Below, piece by piece: positions 14,418 to 23,672 of a DNA stretch of 37,031 nucleotides. Within the stretch, counting starts at the first letter, position 1; each line of letters opens with the position of its first letter. A model generated the notes under the pieces. It was not told the origin of the DNA, did not search any database, and worked only from the letters and a program-made list of their open reading frames with translations. The stretch spans positions 1 to 37,031 of the forward strand of contig JAIYAU010000038.1 of assembly GCA_027488865.1 (NCBI GenBank). The letters run 5' to 3'. The translations under genes were made by a program, and so were the position numbers. Source of the DNA: Cytophagaceae bacterium. Lineage in GTDB: Bacteria; Bacteroidota; Bacteroidia; Cytophagales; UBA9547.

Positions 14418-15701
14418 TTAGTTTTTAGGATCATAAAGATTGTCGTTGGGAAAGTTAGTTAATGGCACAACAAAACTACCCGCTGGAGAATCATCAACTA
14501 CTTTAATATCTATGGCTACTCCATTTTTTTGGGAGACTCCTTTTACAAAATGTTGCGGATAATCTGCAATTTTAAGTTCTAAGCCATCTTTACAGTTAGT
14601 GGTTTTAATTAAGATCTGCTTGTCTAAACCATTTTTTTTGCCATTAACATCGGCTGGTGCATTGATATTATCTTTTATAAACCACCTCAATACTGATTTT
14701 GCAGAGTCGATTTTAGCATTAGGATAAGACTTACTAGGTACATAGTTTATTTTTACTTTTATTACCTTACCATCAGAAGAAAAAGAAGGAAAAGCCATAG
14801 GCTTATCAGGTCGCTTACCAATTGGGAAATTTTTCTTTAAGGTTGCAAGTATTGTTGCATTTTGACTATCTGTGAACTGTCCACCTATTTTAACAACATA
14901 AGCAAAAAAGTCATGAGTCATTGGGTGTGAGCTTGTTCCAATTCCAATAGTTCTAAAAAATGATTTGGAATCAAGAGTCGTTTCACCAAATTTTTGATTG
15001 TCACCTTTGTGGTTTGTAATGTAAATAGTGACTTTGCCAGCTTTATAAACAAACCTATAAATTACCGTGTACATGGTGTCGTAAGGGGCACTAAAATCGT
15101 AATCTTTGGAATTTGGCAAAAAATCATTATTATTAAATCTCAACTTAATTTGCTCAGATGGATTTGCAGAGGCTATTATTTTTAAAGTAGGTGCTCCAAC
15201 GCCAGACATCAATGCCTCATACGTGGTGGACAAATAAGGTCTACACACATAATAAAACTCTCCTACTGCTGGTTTATCTGGACATCCTGATTCACAATCT
15301 TTTGCAGAAAAGGAATACGATAAATCTACTCCATTATAAATATGCACAAATCCACCATCTTCTGAATAAAATTTAGGATATCCTCCTTCCGATTGAGAAG
15401 GCACTTGGTTACCCAAAAAAGAAGATATAGTTGTGCTCCCCATAAATGGCACGAATCCTTTTGACGTCTTTATTGTGGCTGTAGGATCTCCATTTTTAGT
15501 GGCTGGTGTAGTTGCAGCTGCATCTATATAGGCATTTCTGGCAAATACTGCATTATCGGCATATTTTATTACCGAATCTAAACTTTCATAAACAGGTTGC
15601 TCTGGATTTTCATTTTTAGCAGTGTCTTTATCTTTTGGTTTGCAAGAAAAAACTACAAAAAACAGAAAAGCAAAAATCGATAAGTAGGATAAAGTTTTCA
15701 T
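14418..15701 (-). CDS. Lipoprotein of unknown function
   Basis: The 427-residue protein begins with a lipoprotein signal peptide ending at FSC (Cys20), followed by a charged, Pro-rich linker. The central part (about 90-290) is strand-rich with FVPFMGSTTISSFLG, FYYVCRPY and KAGKVTIYITN, which in outline recalls a concanavalin/LamG-like sandwich. The last 130 residues form a second strand-rich region. I do not recognise a defined family. A cysteine pair (KDCESGCPD) may form a disulfide. Its 3' end faces anmK with a 28-base gap. A role at the cell surface is inferred from the signal only. Confidence 0.72.
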   Translation of the reverse strand: MKTLSYLSIFAFLFFVVFSCKPKDKDTAKNENPEQPVYESLDSVIKYADNAVFARNAYIDAAATTPATKNGDPTATIKTSKGFVPFMGSTTISSFLGNQVPSQSEGGYPKFYSEDGGFVHIYNGVDLSYSFSAKDCESGCPDKPAVGEFYYVCRPYLSTTYEALMSGVGAPTLKIIASANPSEQIKLRFNNNDFLPNSKDYDFSAPYDTMYTVIYRFVYKAGKVTIYITNHKGDNQKFGETTLDSKSFFRTIGIGTSSHPMTHDFFAYVVKIGGQFTDSQNATILATLKKNFPIGKRPDKPMAFPSFSSDGKVIKVKINYVPSKSYPNAKIDSAKSVLRWFIKDNINAPADVNGKKNGLDKQILIKTTNCKDGLELKIADYPQHFVKGVSQKNGVAIDIKVVDDSPAGSFVVPLTNFPNDNLYDPKN

Positions 15702-15891
15702 ATCATATAAGTTTTAGTGTAGGTAAATGTAAAATAAATTAGATTAACAACCATGAGAAACCTACAAAAATATATTGACTAAAATTAACTAACATTATTC
15801 CTTGGCAACCATATGAAATTTAAATTGAGTAAAACAAAAATGAAGGTTTATTGTAGGTACTTAGGTAAAAAAAACGAGTGTCACAACTGGG

Positions 15892-17886
15892 TTAATGTTC
15901 GTCTGGTCTTATTATTTGAAATTCAACCCTGCGATTTACTTTTTTATCTTCCATGGTTAACTCTTCCTTAATAGGTTTAGAACTGCCATAGCCTATTGCA
16001 GTAATTCTTTCTTTTTCCACAAGATCATTAAGTGTTAGATAGTTTTTTATGGCATCTGCTCTACGTTGTGAGAGATCCAGATTGGCTTTAGGATCACCAT
16101 CGGTATCTGTATGTCCAGAAATGGTCAATTTTACTTCAGGATTATCAATGAGGTAGTTAAATAGTTTATCTAAATCACCGTGCATTTCCTCTAAAATATC
16201 AGCTTTGCCATTCTCAAAATTGAGTGAAGCAAATTGTAGCCGTTTAAATTTAATGCTTGGAGTTCTAATTTTGAGTGATGTATCGCCATTCAAATGAATT
16301 TTTTGCTCAACCCTAAAAAAATCCTCACCTTGAATAATGAGTAAATAATCAGCATGGTCGATCAAGTCAAAATTAAAACTTCCATCTGGCCTTAATTCCT
16401 TAGGAGCCACTTCGAGGCCGTTAGTAATGTCAATTACGGATACTATACCATGAAATGGCTTACCTGTAGCAGAATCTGTAAGAGAACCTTTTAATTCAGT
16501 TATAGCATTTGGCTGGGCCTCCATGGGCAACGGAAACGAAAAAAGATCTAAATTTTTCACATCGTTTTCTTCTGATCTGGCATAATAAAGATTTTTGGCG
16601 TCCGCATCTATGGTAAAATAATATTCGCTGCCTTTACCATTTACCAAAGGGCCTGTGCTTCTTGGTTCTTGCCACATGCCGCTTATATTTCTACTTTTAT
16701 AAATATCAAAATTACCAAATTTAAGCATGTGACCAGTTGAACTAAAATACAAAACGTTGTAATTTGGGTGAATAAATGGGCTTGCCTCGTTTTCCCTTGT
16801 ATTGATAATTGGTCCTAAATTTTGTGCAGGAAACCACCTGCCAGTAAGTGGATCCTTGATCGTATAATATATATCAGCTAATCCAAAACCCCCAATTCTG
16901 TCAGATGCAAAATATAATGTATCTTCAGAATGTGATAAGGCGGGTTGTGAATCCCATGATTTACTATTGACAAACACACCCAAATTAGCTGGCTTACTCC
17001 ATATTCCTTGGTCATCCATGCTTGTTATGTATAAGTCACAATTACCATATCCATCAGGAGAGTCGCAGCGAGAAAAATACAAAGTTCGCCCATCTCTTGT
17101 GATGCACGCCGAACCTTCATTATATATGGAGTTAATGGCCTTAAATGGTTCTGCATCGTTCCAAAGTCCATCTTCCATTTTAGAAAAATATATATCCTCA
17201 TTAGATATCTGAGAAACGGCAGATTTTGGAATACCTCTTTTTGAGGTAAAAAAAATAGTATTTTCGTCCACCGACATGGTAGGGGCGTAATCTTCCTTTT
17301 TAGAATTTATTTCGGAGCCCATATTGATAAAAACACCGTGAGGCGGCCTCAAGGTATCTATGGAGCGTCGATATTCTACAAGTTCATAATAATAGTTCAA
17401 GGGAACATATCGATCTTCAATGTTTTCTGACAATGTGTCATAGTGTCGACGCACCTTTCCACCATCAATGGTGTGTCTATGATGTTTTAAAACCAATTTG
17501 TATAAAAATACCGCTTCTTCTACTTGTTGATCTTTTTCGTAGAGCTGTGCAAGTTTCCATATTAACTCTGTGTCCTTGTAAAAATTTTGGATACCAAACT
17601 TAGTGATGTAGTTGGTAAGTGCCATTTTAAGGTTATCAAAATCGCCTTGGGCTTCTAATTTTTTGATTTGACCTAGTAAAACAGGGTCTTGGTAATAGTT
17701 TATCCGATTTATGTTGTTAAAAATAAATTGGAATTCTGGATCGTCGTTTTTGTCCAAAAAAGTGCTGGTATCAATGGAAATTTGATCTGCAACTTTGTAA
17801 TTATCTTTTTTCTTTTTTTGACCAAAACAAAAAAGGCTAATAAAAAAGGAAAATAATATTACAAAAAGTAGCCTTTTAATGAACAT
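15892..17886 (-). CDS. PorE-like OmpA family protein (TPR, PD40 propeller, CRD, OmpA)
   Basis: The 664-residue protein has a signal peptide (to FCFGQ), a helical TPR-like part (about 50-150), PD40/WD40-like propeller blades (about 195-445, such as NTIFFTSKRG, TLYFSRCDS, TLYFASDRIGGFGLADIYY), a carboxypeptidase-regulatory-like domain (about 465-535) and an OmpA domain (about 550-660: TISGHTDTDGDPKANLDLSQ and RRADAIKNYL). This order is that of PorE, a T9SS protein thought to bind peptidoglycan in the periplasm. Bacteroidota carry several such paralogues, so PorE function is likely but not proven. The lipobox expected for PorE is poor here. It lies divergently from lon and porQ. Confidence 0.82.
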   Translation of the reverse strand: MFIKRLLFVILFSFFISLFCFGQKKKKDNYKVADQISIDTSTFLDKNDDPEFQFIFNNINRINYYQDPVLLGQIKKLEAQGDFDNLKMALTNYITKFGIQNFYKDTELIWKLAQLYEKDQQVEEAVFLYKLVLKHHRHTIDGGKVRRHYDTLSENIEDRYVPLNYYYELVEYRRSIDTLRPPHGVFINMGSEINSKKEDYAPTMSVDENTIFFTSKRGIPKSAVSQISNEDIYFSKMEDGLWNDAEPFKAINSIYNEGSACITRDGRTLYFSRCDSPDGYGNCDLYITSMDDQGIWSKPANLGVFVNSKSWDSQPALSHSEDTLYFASDRIGGFGLADIYYTIKDPLTGRWFPAQNLGPIINTRENEASPFIHPNYNVLYFSSTGHMLKFGNFDIYKSRNISGMWQEPRSTGPLVNGKGSEYYFTIDADAKNLYYARSEENDVKNLDLFSFPLPMEAQPNAITELKGSLTDSATGKPFHGIVSVIDITNGLEVAPKELRPDGSFNFDLIDHADYLLIIQGEDFFRVEQKIHLNGDTSLKIRTPSIKFKRLQFASLNFENGKADILEEMHGDLDKLFNYLIDNPEVKLTISGHTDTDGDPKANLDLSQRRADAIKNYLTLNDLVEKERITAIGYGSSKPIKEELTMEDKKVNRRVEFQIIRPDEH

Positions 17887-18099
17887 ATATGGGTATAAGC
17901 TGATAAATTAAATGCTTAAACAAAAACAAAAATACAATATTTGCCTCATTAATAGAATTATATAGGCAATTATTTAAAGAGTAAAAACATTAAAATGCCA
18001 TTTGTCACGTTAAATCCTTAATTTTGATGCTGGCATGACTATTGAACTGTCGCAATACCAACCATACGCAATTTGGCGTGTGAATGCCTGCTAAATTTT

Positions 18100-20580
18100 A
18101 TGCATAAAGAATTAGATTTAAATTTAATGAAATTATCTCAGTTTGTTGAAGATGAAACTGGTGAACTTATTCCGTTTTTACCAAATGAGGAAAACAGTTC
18201 TAAGGATTCTTACCCAGAGATTATTCCTATTTTACCTGTAAGAAATACAGTGCTTTTTCCTGGAGTGGTTTTGCCTATTACTGTGGGAAGGCAAAAATCT
18301 ATAAAATTGGTAAAAAAGGCGTATAAAGGAGATAGAACTCTTGGGGTAATAGCTCAAGAAAATGCTACCAATGAGGAACCAGGTGTTAATGATATTTATA
18401 AAGTAGGAACTGTTGCCAAAATACTAAAGATGCTTGTGCTGCCTGATGGTAATACAACCATAATTATACAAGGCCAATCAAGGTTTGAAATAAAAGAAAT
18501 TGTTCAACAAGATCCATACATAACTGCCAAGATAGAAATTTTGCCTGAAAATTTCCCTTCAAAACTAAATAGGGAAGACAAAGCATTGATACAAAATCTT
18601 AAAGATGCGGCCACAAGAATTTTAAAACTTAACCCTGAGATACCTCGTGAGGCACAAATGGCTCTAGATAATATTGAGAGCCCAGCTTTTTTAACTCACT
18701 TTTTATCTTCTAATATTAATGCTGAAGTAGTTGATAAACAAACGTTATTAGAAACCAACGATGGCCTTAAAAGAGCCACCAATTTATTAGAGCATTTGTT
18801 AAGGGAAATTCAATTATTAGAGCTTAAAAATGAAATCAATAACAAGGTTCATCACGACCTAGATCAACAACAACGCGATTACTTCCTTCGCCAGCAAATG
18901 AAGGTATTGCAAGATGAGCTTGGATATGACACCCCTGAAAAGGAAGTTCAAGAATTAAGGCTGAAAGCCGAGAAGAAAAAATTACCTGCACATGCCATCA
19001 AACACCTCAATAAAGAACTTGACAAATTATTGAGAATCAATCCGCAAGCTGCTGAATACCCAGTAACCATCAACTATTGTGAGTTCATAATAGACCTACC
19101 TTGGTCTGAAACTACCAAAGATAATTTTGATCTAAAAAGAGCCAAGAAGATTTTAGACGATGAACACTCTGGGCTAGAGAAGGTTAAAGAAAGACTAATA
19201 GAATATTTGGCAGTATTAAAATTAAAAAAAGACATGCGGGCGCCTATTTTGTGCCTTTATGGCCCTCCGGGTGTAGGCAAAACCTCGTTGGGGAAATCAG
19301 TGGCCAAAGCACTTAATAGAAAATATGTAAGGTTGTCTTTAGGTGGTGTGCGCGATGAGGCTGAAATCCGTGGCCACAGGAAAACTTATGTAGGAGCCAT
19401 GCCAGGAAGAATTATTCAAAGCCTAAAAAAGGCTGGTTCTAATAATCCTGTTTTTATCCTTGACGAAATAGATAAGGTTGGTGCTGACTACCGAGGCGAT
19501 CCTTCCTCGGCTTTGTTAGAAGTGCTCGATCCTGAGCAGAATACTACATTTTCCGATAATTATTTGGAGCTTGATTTTGATTTATCAAAGGTCCTATTTA
19601 TTGCAACTGCCAATTCATTAGACACCATACATCCTGCTCTTCGAGATAGAATGGAAGTGATAGAAATTAATGGCTATTCTCTTGAAGAGAAGGTAGATAT
19701 TACCAAAAAACATATTTTACCTAAACAAAGGCGTGACCATGGACTCAAAGCTAAAGATTTTAACTTGGCAGACGATGCCATTGTGAAGGTTATAGAAGGA
19801 TATACGCGCGAGTCTGGGGTGCGTAATCTTGATAGGGAAGTAGGAGCTGTGGCTCGGAAAATAGCAAAAAAAATAGCCTTAAATGAAGAATACAAAAGGC
19901 TATTGCACAATGAGGATGTGGTTAGACTGCTAGGAACCGAATATTTTGAAAAGGAGACTTATCAAAAAAACGACATGGCAGGTGTGGTGATTGGTCTGGC
20001 TTGGACTCCTGTAGGTGGTGATATTTTATACATAGAGTCAAGCTTGAACAAGGGGAAAGGTAGGCTAATTATTTCTGGACAACTCGGTGATGTGATGAAA
20101 GAATCGGCCACTGCAGCTTTGTCGTATTTAAAAGCCCATGCCAGTGATTTTGAAATCGATTATCGTATTTTCGATAATTATGATTTGCATATACACGTAC
20201 CCGCTGGTGCAGTGCCTAAAGATGGGCCATCTGCAGGCATAACCATGGCGACTTCTTTGGCATCAATTTTTACGCAAAGAAAAATAAAGGAAAATCTTGC
20301 GATGACAGGCGAAATAACCTTAAGAGGCAAGGTACTACCAGTTGGTGGGATAAAAGAAAAAATATTGGCTGCCAAAAGAGCTGGGATAAAGGAGATTATT
20401 ATGTGTAGTAAAAACAAAAAGGACGTAGAAGAGATTAATGCCTCCTATATAACTGAACTACAATTTCATTATGTAGACAAAATTGAAGAGGTTTTTGCAG
20501 TAGCCATATTGCCTGAAAAAGTATCAATGCCATTAATATTTGAAATTCCGGATAATAAAACGGAATTAATTAACGTTTAA
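18100..20580 (+). CDS. lon: Endopeptidase La (Lon protease)
   Basis: The protein has the N-terminal LON substrate domain (IPILPVRNTVLFPGVVLPIT), an AAA+ module with Walker A (GPPGVGKTS) and Walker B (VFILDEIDK), and the protease domain with Ser711 in KDGPSAG and Lys754 in GGIKEK, counted from this start. It degrades misfolded and regulatory proteins in the cytosol with ATP. The frame is open to a TTG at 18073, but the ATG at 18100 fits the usual N-terminal length; ATG 18127 is an alternative. porQ follows 31 bases downstream and may share the transcript. A possible -7 element TAATTTTG lies at 18019-18026, but no well-placed -33 box is seen. Confidence 0.95.
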   Translation: MHKELDLNLMKLSQFVEDETGELIPFLPNEENSSKDSYPEIIPILPVRNTVLFPGVVLPITVGRQKSIKLVKKAYKGDRTLGVIAQENATNEEPGVNDIYKVGTVAKILKMLVLPDGNTTIIIQGQSRFEIKEIVQQDPYITAKIEILPENFPSKLNREDKALIQNLKDAATRILKLNPEIPREAQMALDNIESPAFLTHFLSSNINAEVVDKQTLLETNDGLKRATNLLEHLLREIQLLELKNEINNKVHHDLDQQQRDYFLRQQMKVLQDELGYDTPEKEVQELRLKAEKKKLPAHAIKHLNKELDKLLRINPQAAEYPVTINYCEFIIDLPWSETTKDNFDLKRAKKILDDEHSGLEKVKERLIEYLAVLKLKKDMRAPILCLYGPPGVGKTSLGKSVAKALNRKYVRLSLGGVRDEAEIRGHRKTYVGAMPGRIIQSLKKAGSNNPVFILDEIDKVGADYRGDPSSALLEVLDPEQNTTFSDNYLELDFDLSKVLFIATANSLDTIHPALRDRMEVIEINGYSLEEKVDITKKHILPKQRRDHGLKAKDFNLADDAIVKVIEGYTRESGVRNLDREVGAVARKIAKKIALNEEYKRLLHNEDVVRLLGTEYFEKETYQKNDMAGVVIGLAWTPVGGDILYIESSLNKGKGRLIISGQLGDVMKESATAALSYLKAHASDFEIDYRIFDNYDLHIHVPAGAVPKDGPSAGITMATSLASIFTQRKIKENLAMTGEITLRGKVLPVGGIKEKILAAKRAGIKEIIMCSKNKKDVEEINASYITELQFHYVDKIEEVFAVAILPEKVSMPLIFEIPDNKTELINV

Positions 20581-20611
20581 GGCAGGTATTTAGTTAATTT
20601 GCTTTGTCAAC

Positions 20612-21667
20612 ATGAATAAGCCCTTGGTTGTTTTTCTTATTCTACTTTTGCCCGTTTTAGGCTTGTGTCAAATTGGGGGTAAGTCCTCATATCAATTTTT
20701 GACTTTGCCAACCAATGCACGTATAGCGGGTGTAGGTGGCGAGAATGTTTCGTTTAGAGATGGAGATGTTAATTCACTAATTTTTAACCCAGCTTCTTTA
20801 AATAAACAAATGCACAACCACTTATCAGTAAACTATTTTAGATATTTTGCTGATATTCAGGCTAGTAATATTGCGTATTCTAGAACTAGTCCGGTGTTGG
20901 GTACTTATGGATTGGCGCTTCAGTTTGTAGACTTTGGGCAGTTTTCTTATTTTGATGCGGCAGGCAATTATCAAGGCAATTTCAGTTGTAGAGAATTTGC
21001 AATCGGTTATAGCCAAGGTCAGCAGATTGGTAATTTTGCCATTGGAGGTACTGTTAAAATGGCTGGATCTTATTTTGAAAATTATAGTTCCTATGCATTG
21101 CTTGGCGATATGGGAGGACAATTTAAACATCCTACTAGAGATTTCACTATAGGCTTATTATTTAAAAACTTAGGAATCCCTCTTAAAAATTATCAATCAC
21201 AAAGTAATACAAGGCTACCCACTGATATTCAGTTAGGTGCAAGTATTAAACCTGAGCACATGCCTTTGAGGATTTCCCTCACTATTCATAAGTTGTACAG
21301 ATATGACATAGCATATTACGACCCTAATTCCAAGATCAATGTGGATGCAACAGGTGCTTCTACTAATAAAAAACCTAACGTAATTGATCAATTGGCAAGG
21401 CACGTTGTGATAGGTGCTGAAGGAATTTTGAGTGAAAATGTGCAATTAAGATTTGGTTATAATTTTTTAAGAAGAAGTGAATTAAAATCTGAATCTGGTA
21501 ATTCTGGCTGGTCGGGACTAAGCTTGGGAGCTATGGTAAATATTAAAAGGATAAAGTTGGCCTATACTCAAGTTTTTTATCATGCTGCTGGCAGTAGGGG
21601 AATTTTAACTCTTGAGAGTAATCTAAGTGAATGGCAAAGTTCAAAGCCAATTAAGCTGTTGGAATAA
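20612..21667 (+). CDS. porQ: Type IX secretion system protein PorQ
   Basis: The 351-residue protein has a signal peptide (ending GLCQ) and then the PorQ pattern: GGKSSYQFLTLPTNARIAGV, FNPASLNKQMHNHLSVNYF, and alternating hydrophobic strands to the C-terminus as in an outer-membrane barrel. PorQ belongs to the T9SS attachment complex with PorU, PorV and PorZ, which cleaves sorting signals and attaches cargo at the surface. The gene lies 31 bases after lon and 25 bases before the YihY gene, suggesting one transcription unit. Several probable cargo proteins with sorting domains are encoded in this window. Confidence 0.88.
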   Translation: MNKPLVVFLILLLPVLGLCQIGGKSSYQFLTLPTNARIAGVGGENVSFRDGDVNSLIFNPASLNKQMHNHLSVNYFRYFADIQASNIAYSRTSPVLGTYGLALQFVDFGQFSYFDAAGNYQGNFSCREFAIGYSQGQQIGNFAIGGTVKMAGSYFENYSSYALLGDMGGQFKHPTRDFTIGLLFKNLGIPLKNYQSQSNTRLPTDIQLGASIKPEHMPLRISLTIHKLYRYDIAYYDPNSKINVDATGASTNKKPNVIDQLARHVVIGAEGILSENVQLRFGYNFLRRSELKSESGNSGWSGLSLGAMVNIKRIKLAYTQVFYHAAGSRGILTLESNLSEWQSSKPIKLLE

Positions 21668-21692
21668 AGTTTATTTTTTAATTTTTTAAGTC

Positions 21693-22664
21693 ATGAAAAA
21701 TAGAATTTCAAAGCTCCAAAACATGGTTTTGGACTCAAGTTTTATTAAGCAAATTACCCATCTTCTAAAAAACTTAAAAGTAAGTAGGTACAAAGTAAGC
21801 TTGTTTGAAGTGTTGCGAATATTTTTTAATCAAATAAAGAAAGACGATTTACAAACAAAAGCAAATGCCATGGCCTACAACTTTATTTTGTCGGTTTTCC
21901 CAGGTATTATTTTTATTTTTACCCTTATTCCATACATACCAATTGCCCATCTTGACGTTGAAATAATGGAGTTTTTGAGCAATACTATGCCCAAAAGTCT
22001 GTTTGACCAAGCTTCTGAAACCATCTTAGATATAGTAAGCAAACAAAGAGGAGGTTTACTTTCTTTAGGATTTTTGTTGTCTTTGTATGCGGCTATGAAT
22101 GGTAGCTTAGCCATGATGGGAGCCTTTAACAACTGTTATAAAACCGTGGATAAACGTGGGTTTTTAAAAACAAGGTTAATTGCATTAGCCATTACTTTTA
22201 TGTTAATATTCGTTTTATTAATAGCCATTGTTATAATTACTATTGGAGAGCTGGTGCTCGGATATTTAGAAAAAAACACACAAATTTTTGACAATTACAT
22301 TTGGTATTTATTGCTCATTTTAAGGTACTTAATGGTAATAATCGCATTTTTCTTTTCAATCTCATTTATATATTATTATGCACCAGCTCTGCATAAGCGG
22401 TTTGGTTTTTTGTCCTTTGGATCAGTAGTTGCCACCATTCTTATTATCCTAGTTTCTTTAGGCTTCTCTGTTTATCTTAATAATTTTGCTACTTATAATA
22501 AAGTATATGGTTCAATTGGTACACTCATTGCACTTATGCTTTGGTTCTACCTTATCTCTTACATACTTTTGATAGGATTTGAACTCAACGCATGTGTAGA
22601 CACGGTTAGAATTTTAGAAGAAAGAAAACTAAAGATGGCTCAAAACAATTATGAAAACGGATAG
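21693..22664 (+). CDS. YihY/BrkB family inner membrane protein
   Basis: The 323-residue protein has the YihY/BrkB layout: a cytosolic N-terminus of about 55 residues, then KANAMAYNFILSVFPGIIFI FTLIPYIP, and about six membrane helices, with the conserved SIGTLIALMLWFYLISYILL and IGFELNA near the end. Members were once annotated as ribonuclease BN, which has been withdrawn; their actual role in the membrane is not settled. It follows porQ closely and overlaps the VanZ-family gene by 14 bases. Confidence 0.9.
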   Translation: MKNRISKLQNMVLDSSFIKQITHLLKNLKVSRYKVSLFEVLRIFFNQIKKDDLQTKANAMAYNFILSVFPGIIFIFTLIPYIPIAHLDVEIMEFLSNTMPKSLFDQASETILDIVSKQRGGLLSLGFLLSLYAAMNGSLAMMGAFNNCYKTVDKRGFLKTRLIALAITFMLIFVLLIAIVIITIGELVLGYLEKNTQIFDNYIWYLLLILRYLMVIIAFFFSISFIYYYAPALHKRFGFLSFGSVVATILIILVSLGFSVYLNNFATYNKVYGSIGTLIALMLWFYLISYILLIGFELNACVDTVRILEERKLKMAQNNYENG

Positions 22665-23085
22665 AAATTTTTGGATAAGTCTAGCCTTGCCATTAGGCTG
22701 GTATCTTTTACTACTGGTGCTTAACAACTACTCCATCTCTAGTGGCAAAACCACACAAATTGCCCTAGATTCGGTACAAATGGGTGGTTATAATACTGAA
22801 ATCAGAAAGTTTGCACACGTACTTTATTATGGTTTTGAGGGAATATTAGTTTATCTTTTTATTCAAAAATTGGCAAAACCTTTTTACAAAGTTCTTATTT
22901 GCAGTTTACTTACTATTGGTCTTTTAGGATTCATAGACGAAACAATTCAGTATTTCCTCCCTGATAGACATGCAAGAGGCACCGACATCCTGCTTGATGT
23001 ATTAGGTGCTTTGTTGTTTATTACCTTTTATGAATTTATTTTTATTAAGTACTTTCTTCATAAGGTATTGTCCAAAACCAAGTGA
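22651..23085 (+). CDS. VanZ family membrane protein
   Basis: The 144-residue protein has four predicted helices and the VanZ-like motifs KFAHVLYYGFEGILVY and GFIDETIQYFLPDRHARGTD with a following LLDVLGALL. VanZ gives low-level teicoplanin resistance in enterococci, but most family members, including short ones in Bacteroidota, have unknown roles in the envelope. Its start overlaps the end of the YihY gene by 14 bases, so translation is coupled. A strong terminator hairpin lies just downstream. Confidence 0.88.
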   Translation: MKTDRNFWISLALPLGWYLLLLVLNNYSISSGKTTQIALDSVQMGGYNTEIRKFAHVLYYGFEGILVYLFIQKLAKPFYKVLICSLLTIGLLGFIDETIQYFLPDRHARGTDILLDVLGALLFITFYEFIFIKYFLHKVLSKTK

Positions 23086-23121
23086 TTATTATTTGGACTA
23101 TTAATTAACTTGACTTGAAGT

Positions 23122-23195
23122 AACCCAAATTACTCATTAGAATAGGGATTTATTGTATGTAAACATATACCTGAATGAATAATTTGGGTTTTTAA
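23122..23195 (+). terminator. Long-stem terminator after the lon-porQ-yihY-vanZ run
   Basis: AACCCAAATTA and TCATT pair with AATGA and TAATTTGGGTT with one C/A mismatch (17 positions), followed by a short T/A-rich run. The 35-base loop carries its own small hairpin, TATGT/ACATA. It lies between convergent genes. Confidence 0.6.
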
Positions 23196-23206
23196 AAATC
23201 ATCTAT

Positions 23207-23659
23207 TTATACCCCAAACTGCGTCAAGTGGTGTTCTAAATGCTTAGAAAACATGGTATTCCATTCTGTGGTAGTTAGTTTGCCAAATGCATTTGACTCC
23301 TTACCTTCAAAATATGCTCCACCTAATTGTTGAGTCTTTATGATATATTCAATTAAACGTTTCTTCTCCAATTCAAAATCCTTTTCTGTTTTTATAATAA
23401 AAGCTGGAGCACTTTGTGAATTATGTTTATAAGGCGTTTTGCCAACCACTGTATCCTTTAAAAAAGCTTTTAACAATAGTTTTACAAGAAAATTCGGTTT
23501 TGCATGTTTATTTTCATAAACCATTTCATAGGCAACACTACAATGTGCTAACATTTGTGCAGCATTCATTTTGCCCCAAGAGGGTTGCGTTGTATCACTC
23601 AAATGATTAATACGTGATATCATTTGGTGCATTTCAGTTTCGTTAAATAGATTTTTCAT
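23207..23659 (-). CDS. DUF1569 family protein (DinB-like fold)
   Basis: The 150-residue protein shows the DUF1569 pattern: a helix around MISRINHLSDTTQPSWGKMN, then AAQMLAHCSVAYEMV, and a C-terminal TEWNTMFSKHLEHHLTQFGV. The spaced histidines (AHC and KHLEHHL) match the metal-binding positions of the DinB/YfiT-like four-helix fold. Function is unknown; relatives include thiol-dependent metalloenzymes. It lies 13 bases after the OmpA lipoprotein gene on the same strand, so the two are probably cotranscribed. Confidence 0.87.
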   Translation of the reverse strand: MKNLFNETEMHQMISRINHLSDTTQPSWGKMNAAQMLAHCSVAYEMVYENKHAKPNFLVKLLLKAFLKDTVVGKTPYKHNSQSAPAFIIKTEKDFELEKKRLIEYIIKTQQLGGAYFEGKESNAFGKLTTTEWNTMFSKHLEHHLTQFGV

Positions 23660-23672
23660 TTGTTAAATAGGG

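Noticed and set aside
18001-18026. TTTG and TAATTTTG as a complete promoter for lon
   Set aside because: The gap of 14 bases between the two elements is shorter than usual for Bacteroidota promoters; only the -7 element is plausible.
18073-18099. TTG start for Lon at 18073
   Set aside because: It would add nine residues (ACECLLNF) with no family support; ATG 18100 or 18127 fits better.
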